The notes under the pieces were generated by a model. The model saw only the letters and a list, made by a program, of their open reading frames with translations. It made no database searches and was not told where the DNA came from. From contig NC_059504.1 in the NCBI RefSeq assembly GCF_914767665.1, forward strand, positions 20,276,501-20,340,500: a DNA stretch of 64,000 nt, written 5' to 3'. Source of the stretch: Harmonia axyridis. Lineage: Eukaryota > Arthropoda > Insecta > Coleoptera > Coccinellidae. Positions within the stretch are counted from its first letter, which is position 1. The number at the start of each line of letters is the position of its first letter. Positions 10,182-21,100 of the stretch are shown piece by piece. The position numbers and the translations under genes were made by a program.

Positions 10182-10544
10182 TATATTTAATAGATGCAGT
10201 AGTACCTTAACATTTATATGCAGCTCCTACTGCAAAAACGTTCTATAGAGGCTAGCCCGAAAGCTGGCGTTACAGGCTGTGAAATTTTCGGTAGAACGGC
10301 ATAGCTTGGGATATAAACCAAACCGTTCTACGGCAAAGCAAAGTCATTCTCCGCTATCGAGAGGGAAAGTATATATGGCAGAGACTACCGAGTTGCCATA
10401 TTGATGATTTTCATCGTTGTAACCTTCTGAGAGAAGATGACGCACCTTTAAAATTGGTTAAGAACGCCTCCCAAGATCCCAAATTACTTGCAAATTTGTT
10501 GATTTGCAATTGATTACGAAGAACTCGAAGAAATCGGAAATTTG
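10182..10544. repeat. Low-copy repeat sequence related to 20740-20940
   Basis: No gene. About 100 bases (CCGCTAT..GGAAAGTATATATGGCAGAGAC..GAGTTGCCAT) resemble 20836-20880, so this is probably an old repeat of unknown type. Confidence 0.35.
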
Positions 10545-11070
10545 GAAATAATTGAGATTATTTGAATTAATTATTATTCAGAGAAGGAATATACGTTAAA
10601 TTCAAAAGAGCTGTCGTGACTTGTGTAAACTGATCTTATCTTAGAAGCAGGATGTATTCATTTTCGATTATTGCTTTTCCTGGTTATCGTCTCACTGCGT
10701 TGGTGAAATCGATATATTTTTTAGGGATAAGAAAAATAATTCAGATACGGGGAAATCTTGACTTATCTGAGTTCGATACATGTGAAGAACCATTATGGTC
10801 GTTCCCAGATAATACAGCAAAAAGTTCGTTAGGCAAAATCGAAGTATGGTTCTAGTCGAGACAGCAGAAAAATCTAGCTTGAGCTGAGGTTGAAGGTGGG
10901 GTCTGTTGACGAAAAAATGAAGAAGGATAAAAAAATTTTTAATGATCTAATTGGCATGGTATCTTGGGCAATTTTTGGGGTGGTTACGATTTTGTTGAGG
11001 TTTAAGAAGGAAATCAGTATTGCTTAGGGTCTCATATTGAGAAGGATTTAGAATTCGAACGACGCGTCGA

Positions 11071-11500
11071 AGATATTTTCAATTTATTTTTGATCAGTAG
11101 CGATCCAGTAATTACAAGCAAAGAGAAAATAAAAAAAAGGAAACAATAAAAAATTCCAAGGGCTTGCAATTGTTGAAAGTTTCATCATCAGAAGAAGAAG
11201 AGGAAGAAGAAAAAATTTATAATGATACCGATTCTGATTTCTAAATAATCAAAATATGTATAAAAGTTGTTTTTTTTGTTTTTCATTAGAGAAAATCATT
11301 CATTAAAATTCTTAATTTTTGGTAGCCTCGAATTATTTTCTGCCGGAAATCGAACCTCTACCTGTGGTTTTTTTTACACTTTTATTTTTTAATGGGCTTC
11401 ATTGTAACTTATTAATGAATAAATAAATGATTTCTCAAGTTAAAAACAGTTTTCTGATTTTTTGCCAACATTCTGGGTATCTTGCCCCACTGTGCGACGG
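11071..11500 (+). mobile_element. Small insertion inside the solo LTR
   Basis: This segment is absent from LTR copy 1. It contains a short plus-strand frame ending SSSEEEEEEEKIYNDTDSDF and a stop, an acidic tail of the kind seen at the C-terminus of transposases, followed by AT-rich DNA and a GGGTATCTTGCCCCAC end. No clear terminal inverted repeat was found, so the family is unknown. Confidence 0.4.
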
Positions 11501-13179
11501 TCGCGAAACCGGACTTAGAGCAAAACAATTTCTATTTCAAGATCAGAGTAATATTTAATAAGGATAAGTTAAATAGAACGGTAAATTGGTAGATGAGTGA
11601 GTTTTAGGGATTTTAAGTATTCAAGAAAAGGAAAAGTTTTGGCTCTGAGAAAGGAAGAGTCAGGTCAGAAATAGAAAAGCAGGGATTCAATTTTTGATAA
11701 AGTTTAGATTTATTTTTTTTTGGGATAAAGTTATAAAATTTGTTTTGGTAAGAAATAGATTAGCTCGGAGTGCGTGAATCGGGACAGGAGTTATTGAAAA
11801 GGAATTACACGTCTCGTGTGAAAAAGTTAAAGAATTAAAACTAGGTAGAGGCAGGGCCTATTTACTCACCTAGCGGTGATAAGGGGCAAGTTAACAATCT
11901 TTTGGCTATTTAATTCTTATTTTTTTTTATCTGATGAAGATAAGTTTATTTGAGTAGTCCCGATTCTCCCAAATTCAAAGTTGAGTTATTTTGTTTCTTT
12001 TGTTTGAATAATAGATTATTTGAGACATTTGTTTTGAATCTCAAATTTTGGCCGTTGAGTCAAATATATACAAATTTTGTGGATATTGTAATTTTGGATA
12101 TTTATTTTTTGCTTAATTATACACTGATCAACAATTGCTAGGGATCACTTATGAACTTCTCTTCATTTGTATTTTTTTCAAGTTATCTCGTGAATATCTG
12201 TACATTATATGTTCTCTAAGGAAAAAGTAAGATGTTTTGAGTTGATTATATCAAAGTCTTCCTCACTCCATCGGCTCTTGTTCACAAAATCGATTATTAT
12301 CTGTAGGCTGTTACAGGTGGAGTGAAAAGCAATGTGGTATTTGTTATTAAATCTGTTTTTTTCTCTCGTTCAAACACATAAGGTGACAATAATTGAAGAA
12401 ATGAGAACAATATCAGCTTATCAGTCATGCCGAGAAGACGTTTGGCTCCTGTGCAACTGGACCAAATCATACGGTGGATACAGGAAGGTTTGTCCCAGCG
12501 AGAAGTGTCCCGGCGGTTGAATGTTTCGCAAAGTGTCGTGAGTCGGGCTTGGAATAGGTTCATCCAAAACGACTCAGTAGCTTATGTTCATGGGGGAGGT
12601 CGGCAGCGCAGTACAACAGCTGCCCAAGATCGTCTTTTGATCCTAAATGCTAGGAGAAATCCCACTTACCCGGCGTCGCGGCTCAATAGATCACTGAGAG
12701 TTGCAACAGGAGTTCTAATTTCGAACCATACTGTAAGACGACGACTACATGTTCGTGGTTTGAGAGCACGTAAGAGGGTACAACATCCCCGTTTGAATAG
12801 GGAACACCGGGTTCATCGACGGCAATGGGCTGAGGAGCACCGCAATTGGACACTTGAAGATTGGAGCCGATGTTTATTAACGGATGAGTCTAGATTTCGT
12901 TTGATCAACTCCGATGAACGTATTCTTGCTTGGAGGGAAAGAGGTCGAAGGTATGCAGAACAGTTTATGGTACCCACAACAGCTTTTGGCGGAGGTTCTA
13001 TATGTGTATGGGGAGGCATTTGTTTGAACCAACGCACAGAGTTGGTTGTTCTGCAGAACACCACCATGACCAGCCAGAGATAATAATAATAATAATAATA
13101 ATAAATCGTACTTTATTTCAAATCATATTACATAACAAAATCATGAAAATGAAGTGAAACAGTGTCATATATATATATT

Positions 13180-15981
13180 TTATCCCGTATAACTTGCCAT
13201 ATTATAGGGCTCTAAATTTAATAGGAACTTGTATATTTTCTTCTTGAAAGTTCTGGTGTCCTGAATTGCTTTTATATTGCCAGGCAATGAATTGAAAAGT
13301 TTCAGGCATCTGTATTCCACTTGTTTTTGGCTTGTTGTTAATTTGAATTTGGGAAATATGTAGTCCAAACTTCTAGTTTCGTGGAATGATTTTTCATTTC
13401 GATATTTTTGGAAAAGATGGTCGTTTTTCTTCATAAACAACAAGCACTCATGTATATATAAGGCATATATTGTCAGTATTCCATTTTTCTTGAAGTAAGT
13501 TCTACATGATTCATTGTATTTCAGATTGTTTACTATTCTAAGTGCTTTCTTCTGCAATATGAACAAATCTTCTATATTCGATGTTCCATAGAAAATCATT
13601 CCAAATCTCAGCCTTGACTCTATCGTCGCGTGATACAGAGCTTTCAGGGCTTCATATCCAATGTATCGTGCCATTGTCCTCAGGCCATAGATATTTGTTC
13701 TTAACTTTCCGCTTAAGTAATTCACGTGTTCATTCCAATTTAAATTCGAATCAATATACATTCCTAGTAACTTGGTGTGTTCTTCTACCAAATTGGTATT
13801 TTGGTTTATACTTAAATTTCCGCTATTCATGTTAGAGGGTGTGAAAAGTACCAAACGTGTCTTTTCTTTGTTGAGTACTAAGTTGTTCATCTCAAACCAA
13901 TTTTCACTCTCTTTTATCAATTTTTCGCTCATCATCCTTAGTTCTGAAAAAATCTTATGAATAGCTAATAGATTCGTGTCATCCACATAATTTGCTGCAA
14001 TCACCTGCCCTTCTTCAACTCCAAGGCATTCATCAAAATCATTTATGTATATTAAGAAGAAAAGGGGGCCAGCTATACTACCTTGCGGAATTCCCAAAAT
14101 GATTTCCTCCAATTCCGAATTGAACACTCTTCCCTGTGACTCCACTTGTACCATTTGTTTCCTAGATGCAAAATATGACTTTGCCCATTTCAAAGCCGGT
14201 CCTCGTATGCCATATTTTTCTAATTTTCTCATCAACTCATCTACACTCAAACAGTCATATGCTTTAGTCAAATCCAAAAAAATTCCCATTGCATATTCCT
14301 TGTTTTCAAATGCTTCCACTATTTTCGATACAAACCTGAAAATAGCCGTTTGAATCGATTTTCCCTTTCGATATCCATGCTGACTTTCCTTGAAGAACGC
14401 ATTTTCTGTTAAGAAATTCATGATCTGCCTACAATACGCTATTTCTAGTATCTTTGAGAAGCTTGGTAAGATGCTTATTGGCCTGTAATTTCCGTATTCA
14501 TTAACGTCACCTTTTTTATGTATTGGTTTGACTATTGCTATTTTCATTCTTTCTGGAAAAATACCACATTTGAGGTAGTTGTTTATAATGTGATTCATAG
14601 GTTTAACTATTTCCTCAGCTGTCTGTTTTATTATTTTGCTTGATATTCCATCATATCCACTTGTATCTTTATTTTTCAACGACGTTATAATTTCTTTGGT
14701 TACTTCTAAATTTATTGGTCTCAGTAACAAGGATTTATTTTCTTCCACATACTGGTATTCACTCCTGTTTCTTGTTATATTTGCTGTGAGTCTTGTAGCT
14801 GCATTTATGAAAAAGGTGTTCATATCATTGACAATATGGGTTGGATCTCCATTCACTTGAAATTGATTTGTTTTCTGAGAGTTATTCATTGATTTTATGA
14901 AAGACCACATAGTTTTATTTTTATTTTCAGATGTTTTGATTTTCCTGTCGAATTTATCTTTTGTTCTCCTTTTCAAATGATTATCATATTATAATTTTGT
15001 TTTTCTATACATTTCCCTGAACGATTCATCGTGTGTGCTTAACGTTAGCAGTATATCCAATTTCTCTTTAATGGTTGCAGTTTCAGGATCCATTTTATCC
15101 ATTTTTGGTTTTCCTCTCACTTTAATTTTTTTGATTGGGAATAATTTATTGAAAATTTCCTTGTATAACGTGTGAAAGTGATCAAACTGGCTATTTATGT
15201 CTTTCTTATTAATTTCATACAGAGAATCCCAATTTTGTTCTCTCAGTGCATCCTTGAAGAGTTGAAAATTTCTCTCTGAAAACATACGTCTGTATTTGAA
15301 CTTCGTTTCTTCCTGATCAATGGTGAATACTATTTTTTGGGCTGTGTGATCGGATATGTGTGCATCAAAAATCCTGACTTCATATAGTAATTCACTATTT
15401 GTAAAAATACCATCAATGCATGTTGCTGAGTTCCCTGTTATTCGGGTCGGTTGATTAATTGTCTGCTCTACATTATATGTCCCCATCAAATCTAGTATGT
15501 TGCGTCTTTTACTTGATTTTTTTTCCATATTTATATTGAAATCCCCTGCTATTACCACTTTCACATCTTCATTGTGTAATTTTTGTAAAATTTTTTCCAT
15601 ACCCTCAGTCAATATATCATCATTTCCGTCATTGTATACAGCGACGCAGACCTGTTTACTTTTTCCTATATAATATTCAACTGCCACACATTCAAATTTT
15701 CCTTTTTTTGAGATCTTTTTGATGTCTTTCCTCTCCTTTACTTGAAACCCATTTTTGGTGTAAATGGCTACTCCCCCATGTTCTTTTTCCGCCCTGCAGA
15801 AGTGTGTTTGCAATGTAAAGTTTGCTATTGCATGATATTGAAGCTGTTCTTCTGTCTTCCAATGTTCTGATATACACAACACCTTCACTTCCTCATTCTC
15901 CTTCAGTGCTTCTTCTAAAAGTTCTTTGGCATTGCCTATGGATCTAACATTTTGATGTAAAATCCCAAATTTATTAGACAT
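13180..15981 (-). pseudogene. LINE B ORF2: endonuclease-RT with one internal stop
   Basis: The ATG at 15981 opens an APE-type endonuclease (FGILHQNVRSIGNA, LCISEHWK, AGDFNINMEKK, CIDGIFTNS, ISDHTAQKI). A TAA at 14991-14989 interrupts the frame; the same frame continues to 13180. The downstream part is a reverse transcriptase with GNYRPISILPSFSKILEI, GIFLDLTKAYDCLS, GIPQGSIAGPLFFLIYINDF, the YVDD box (NYVDDTNLLA) and KLLGMYIDSNLNWNEHV. Total length would be about 930 codons, normal for the group. Apart from the one nonsense codon I see no damage. Confidence 0.88.
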
Positions 15982-16040
15982 ATTCGGATGTTCATTTTGT
16001 CTTTGTGTATTTCTTTGTGATGTACCAGCAGGTGTATCTA

Positions 16041-17087
16041 CTAAAAAGAAGGTTCTTTTTGTATGTTTAGTGTTTGTAGGAATTCTCTATGTTTATCAAA
16101 ATCAAAACGTTTGACCCCTACTCCATTTGGCCAGAATTCTGAGCTATATAATAAATCTTTTTTGTCTATCGGTGCAGTGACAACATATCTATTCAAACCA
16201 TTTCCTTTCACTGGAATTTCTTTAGTCCAAACTTCATTATCGGTAAGTCCAGTTTTTTGTTTGATATATCCATGTACTTTTTCCTCGGAGCAAGCTTTAT
16301 TTACTCTATATATGTAAATCCAAAGTTTTTTCTGAACTCCCGCGAAATCATCATTAGTTGTCTCATTGCTTGTTCCTATTGTCCCCATTCTTTTCCTGTT
16401 CGGTCTTCTTCTCTGGTATTGTCATTGGTATTCTTTTTCATGATTCTCCTCATTGCTTTTTTCATTCTTTGCCATTTCTATTTTGGAAGTTTTAATTGCC
16501 TTTATTGGTTGGGTTTGTAATCTAATCTGTTGTTCTTGGATTGAAACCTGTTTACAGTATATTTGTTTACGTTGTGTTGTTTGACTTTCCTTTCTGGGTT
16601 CACTGGAACTACTTTCTCTTGTGCCTACTCTGTCTGCATATGATTGATCAGTTTGTTTACGTTTGTTATCATCCGTTATCTTGATGGTTGGAATTACGGC
16701 GCAGTTTGTATCTATTTGATCTTTACTAACCTCTCCTAACTTTTCTTGAAGTAGTTTATTACTCAATGTTAGGACGTTGTTTTTATCCCTCATTTCTTCC
16801 ACAAGGAGCTTCAGGTAGTGTATTTCCACTTTTAGGGATTTGTACTCATCCTTATCACTTTCATCTTCACTTTTCTTATCGCAGCATTCAATCATTCTTT
16901 CGTTGATGATTTTCACATTTTTCATTCTTTTTATGCAGCTTTCGTGGAAAATAGCGAAACACCTATTGCATATGCACACCTTGCACGACTTTGAACAGCA
17001 TTTGAACACTTTTTCACTGTTATTTTCACAATTATTTGCATAATCATCAGCCTCTCTATCAGACACGTCCGTCTCGTTCGACGCCAT
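16041..17087 (-). pseudogene. LINE B ORF1: PHD-like zinc finger and RRM-like protein, one internal stop
   Basis: The frame starts at the ATG at 17087, is stopped by a TGA at 16424-16422 and continues in the same frame to 16041. The N-terminus has a PHD-like cysteine/histidine cluster (CKVCICNRCFAIFHESC), then a coiled coil (LKVEIHYLKLLVEEMRDKN) and a polar linker. The C-terminal part after the stop (KLWIYIYRVN.., GVGVKRFDFDKH) is RRM-like. This order is seen in ORF1 proteins of CR1-type LINEs. The protein would bind element RNA. Confidence 0.75.
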
Positions 17088-17938
17088 ATTTTTGAATTTT
17101 TGATATCACGATATGATTATTGAACCCATAATTGTTCCGTTTGCGGCTGCTGTGGGCGAGAATTTCATTTTAATTGACGATAATGCCCGTCCACACCGTA
17201 GTCGTCTGGTTAATGAAGCGCTAGAAACTCATGCTATTGATAGGATGGACTGACCAGCCCACTCTCCAGACATGAATTGCATCGAACATGTCTGGTCTGA
17301 GATGTCTAGACAATTGTCAACCTTAGAACAACCGATCAATAACCTGGAGGACCTTTCTAACGCTTTACGGGATATTTGGACGAATTTGCCCCACAATTTT
17401 ATAAATCGTTTGATCGAAAGTATGCCTCTTAGGGTAGAATGCTTGAGACGAGCTCGTGGGGGACCAACTAGGTACTAGCTTAACCGAAACTTCAGCCTTC
17501 TTGTGGTTTCATCATAAAATTTTTATGTTATTCAAACACAGAATTTTGAGTGTTCCTAATAAAGTCTTTTTTTCTCTCCAACTTTCCATTTTTTCATTCT
17601 TTTCTCAAGTGAACCATATTATCAACTGAAAATACTCTGATATCTGACTAAATTTATAATCTTGGAGCGAATATTTCAGAAATAAATTTAGAACAAGTAA
17701 GTGATCCCTATCAATTGTTGAGCAGTGTATTTAAGTTTGAAATGGGGAAAGAAAGTCAACTGAAAAGACCTGTCCATAGAAGCGGCAGGCCGAACTCACA
17801 AATAACACCTTTGTGAAGTTGTATAATTATTAATTCTCCGAGACCTCTGGAAAGCCGCTCTTCCATGGGTTGAAAGAACATCTCAACCGGAGATAAGTGA
17901 ACGTTGGTCAACATTCGGTGACCAACCCGTTCATGACA

Positions 17939-18145
17939 CACCAACCTCACTGCCACGTTCACTTCAAGAAATAGGCATTTCTAAGATACTAATGTACTGA
18001 TATATACGATTAGAATAAGCGAATTTTAAATAATAAATGATATCAATCAAAAATGCAATAATATATTATAATTTAAATAGAGAACAAATATATTCCTAAC
18101 AGAAATACTTATTCCATATTTGCTCACTCTGTATCTGCTAATAAT
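17939..18145. other. Intergenic DNA between solo LTR and SLC13 3' end
   Basis: A short AT-rich stretch holding the presumed 3' UTR of the SLC13 gene. No other feature is seen. Confidence 0.4.
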
Positions 18146-21100
18146 TCATCCTTCTTCCGTCGTCGTTATGCCAGCATCTAGACCCATATAAGCATCCAAT
18201 GGAAATTTATTGATATCCATGAGGAATGGCAAAAATACTGCGAAGATGAGAAGTAGCACCAAATAGGAAATTATGGCCACTCCAATTCCTGCCTTGATCA
18301 ATTCTATTGTTGGTAAATTTATATGACTGGCGATCAATGCATTCGGCGGAGTTGAAACGGGAAAAAGGTAGGCAAAAGAACATGCGATGGTAGAAGGCCA
18401 CATTATGTATTGTGGGTGAACATCAGTAGCCTGCAAAAAATGTAAAGAAGGTGTTAATTGGAATAATCGACAAAATATCATCTCTTCTCTTCCTTGATTC
18501 CAATAACTATGAAATTGATTATAAGAAAAGAGTGTTTGGAAGGATGGCTAATCAAATTGGACCCAGAAAAACATTATTTTTCTCTAGTGACGGAGATTAT
18601 TCAAACAGTTTAGCCACTTCCAAATATAACCAGCACCTGGATTATATATGCTATCCAAAAGGGTAAAAGGTGCTTGCCAAATTGTCTTCGCTGTCCATTT
18701 ATCAATTCAGATCAAACTTATCTTATACAGAGTGTTTCATTGGGAAACGGAAATACTTCACAGGTGCACAGGTGGCACCAAGACGGTTCTGGATATACCA
18801 CCCGGTATATTTTCATCATATTTGGCAAATATGTTCCTAATTGAGAGCCCAAACGTTTCATGCAATAACCGCCTTGAAAATCCAGGTCTGGGTTAACAAA
18901 AAATTATGAATCGTTTGAATCCCGGAAACAACACCCTGTTCATCGGCATTTTGAAAATCTGTTTCAATATTCGGAAACACCACTTAAAACTGAACTGAGA
19001 CATGTACTTCAAGTTTTCGCGCAGACAGTTTTACTGCACAAATTTTCAACGTAAAAGTGAAGTTTTTAGGAACTTGGATAACTGAAAGTAGTTTGAAGTG
19101 ACTTTTAACAATGAATTATCAAAAATATTGAATCCATAATTATTTCAACATTACTTTGTAATTGATTTTTACATTGGTTTTCCTTTTTATAGCTGTATAC
19201 TATTTCAGTTTCTATTTATTGAGAATTGAGTTGCATTAGGTTGATATCGTATATTTTGAAACAATTATGAACAAAAAACATAATAACAAAATAATTATAA
19301 AAATAACTATAAAAACGGCTCGAAATGTCCTCCATTTTGATCTGAACATTTTCTTGCTCATTTCAGAATATCTCGAACTGCTTTCCGTATCACATTTGGA
19401 TTGTTTTCCATTTACTGGCTAGCCTCTTCTATTTTTCTGATTAGCTGATCCCGAGTATTGATTTCAGAGGAATAAAATAACGATTTAATGTGACCCCAGA
19501 CATAATAATCCACCGGATTCAAATCAGGGGATCTTGAAGGCCAATTATGAGGGCCTCCCCGACCAATCCATGAATTACCGAAATTGTTATTTAAAAAGTG
19601 AAGATGAAGTACAAAGTAATGTTGAAATAATTATGGATTCAATATTTTTGATAATTCATTGTTAAAAGTCACTTCAAACCACTATCAGGTATCCAAGTTC
19701 TTTAAAACTTCACATTTACGTTGAAAATGTGTGCAGTAAAACTGTCTACGCGGAAATTTGAAGAACACGTCTCAGTTTAGTTTTTAGTGGTGTTTCCGAA
19801 TATTAAAACAAATTCCGATGGATAGGGTGCTGTTTCGAGGATTCAAACGATTCATAATTTTTTGTTAACCCGGAACTGGATTGTCAAGGCGGTTATTGCA
19901 TGATACGTTTGGGCTCTAAATTAGTAACATATTTGCCAAATATGAAGAAAATATACCGGGTGGTTCGTTTGATATGGCCTCAGAAAGAAACGGGCAAAAT
20001 TCATTAAACACCCTGTTTCTCGGCTACGAAGACAGTACGACCCAATAAATGGGGTATCTCCAGAACCGCCTTGGTGCCACCTATGCATCTGTGAAGTATT
20101 TCCGTTTCCCAATGAAACACCCTGTATAAAACCATTATCCATCCCACTGTAATTTATGCTTCAACATATTGGGCTTTCGCACCCTCAGCAATGAAGTTGA
20201 ATAAGTTACAAATTCTTCAGAATAAATTCCTCAGGACCGCCTTCAATGCGCCCTTGTTTGTTCGCAATACCCAACTCCATCGTCAGACATACCTACCGCT
20301 GTTGAAGAAATTTTTTCATTAAATCACTCTCAAAACTCTTGGGAAGGCGATGAAACAACCCAACCGATTAGTCAGAGAATCCCTCGACTACCACGAATCT
20401 TCTTGAGTCAATAAAGACATTTTTCTCTCTCTCATTATCTGACTTCAAGAGCACCGAAGATCCCACACATGTTCCGCCAGTGATTATATCTGAATCTGAT
20501 ACAACTAGGCGCCGAAAGTACCTTCGACGAAATATTCAAGTAACCAACGCAAATAACCCTGTCGTTAGAAGGAAAAAACATAATAAATAAGGGACCCAAT
20601 AAGTTGGGTTGTTATAAATTATATAAATTTGTGTATCTGTTCCATTTCCCTTATTTGTCTTTTGCTGTGTACTGTTCGTAGTCAAGGGCAATCAAGCCAC
20701 AGCTTCGTCCCTCCTCCTCTAGGGTGGCGTCGTCGGTACTGGCAGGGGTGTGTATAGTCGTTCTTTGTTAATGAGAGAGATGGCGTTGTAGACTGCGCAA
20801 TTCTCATCACCCTATGGCAAAGTAACCACGCCCCGCTATGGAAGTGTATATGACACAGACCACTGAGTTGCCATACTGATGATAATTCCATCAGTAGTCC
20901 CTGTAAAAACACCTCATCCTCAAGCTACTGAGAGAGACTGTATCATGAAAACAGGCTGGAAACACCTCACCTTATATCGGGTGTCCCAAGGTGAGTGGCC
21001 TATTAGATTATTATGAAAACTATTGATGGTAAAGATTTCAAATTTTGTGGATAGATATTTGGCCAGTTAAGGTACATTTTTAAAATAATTTCACATTTCT

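Larger units (their letters stand above)
13083..17101 (-). mobile_element. Near full-length LINE (LINE B) inside the Tc1-like element
   Basis: A 4.0-kb CR1/Jockey-group element on the minus strand with a (TTA)n tail at 13083-13103 and a 14-base 5' UTR before the ORF1 ATG at 17087. GATA is duplicated at the borders (13079-13082 and 17102-17105). Joining the flanks rebuilds a normal Tc1 transposase reading (..QRYHDMII..). ORF1 and ORF2 each carry one in-frame stop and are otherwise intact. Confidence 0.9.
12427..17478 (+). pseudogene. Tc1-like transposase, disrupted
   Basis: The 5' part (12427-13082) and the 3' part (17102-17478) are separated by LINE B. The first begins MPRRRLAPVQLDQIIRWIQE with two HTH motifs and carries the first catalytic Asp (LLTDESRFRL, about residue 153). 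The second has the other Asp (IDDNARPHRSR) and Glu (CIEHVWSE) of a DD34E triad. A TGA replaces the expected Trp after AIDRMD, 20-30 bases before the Glu motif. All three catalytic residues survive, but the LINE insertion and this stop make it inactive. Confidence 0.88.
12122..17727 (+). mobile_element. Tc1-like transposon split by LINE B
   Basis: The terminal inverted repeats are about 29 bp, CACTGATCAACAATTGCTAG.. at 12122 and its inverted match (..CAATTGTTGAGCAGTG) ending at 17727. They are flanked by TA at 12120-12121 and 17728-17729. Removing LINE B (13083-17101) leaves about 1.6 kb, the normal size for a Tc1 element. It sits inside the solo LTR, whose uninterrupted copy near 1505-2760 shows the empty site. 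Confidence 0.9.
10545..17938 (+). repeat. Solo LTR (copy 2) interrupted by nested transposons
   Basis: Segments 10545-12121 and 17728-17938 together match the LTR copy at 1504-2840 in inverted orientation. The match runs continuously across the junction once the Tc1-like insert is removed. It ends ..TTCATGACA at 17938, after which the sequence diverges from copy 1, which goes on into its PBS-like motif there; this copy is therefore a solo LTR. A second, smaller insert of about 430 bp is present at 11071-11500, because copy 1 reads straight from GAACG to GGTCGCGAAACC. Confidence 0.7.

Noticed and set aside
12297..12563. Minus-strand 88-residue frame at the start of the Tc1 transposase
   Set aside because: It is antisense to the transposase N-terminus and has no independent support.
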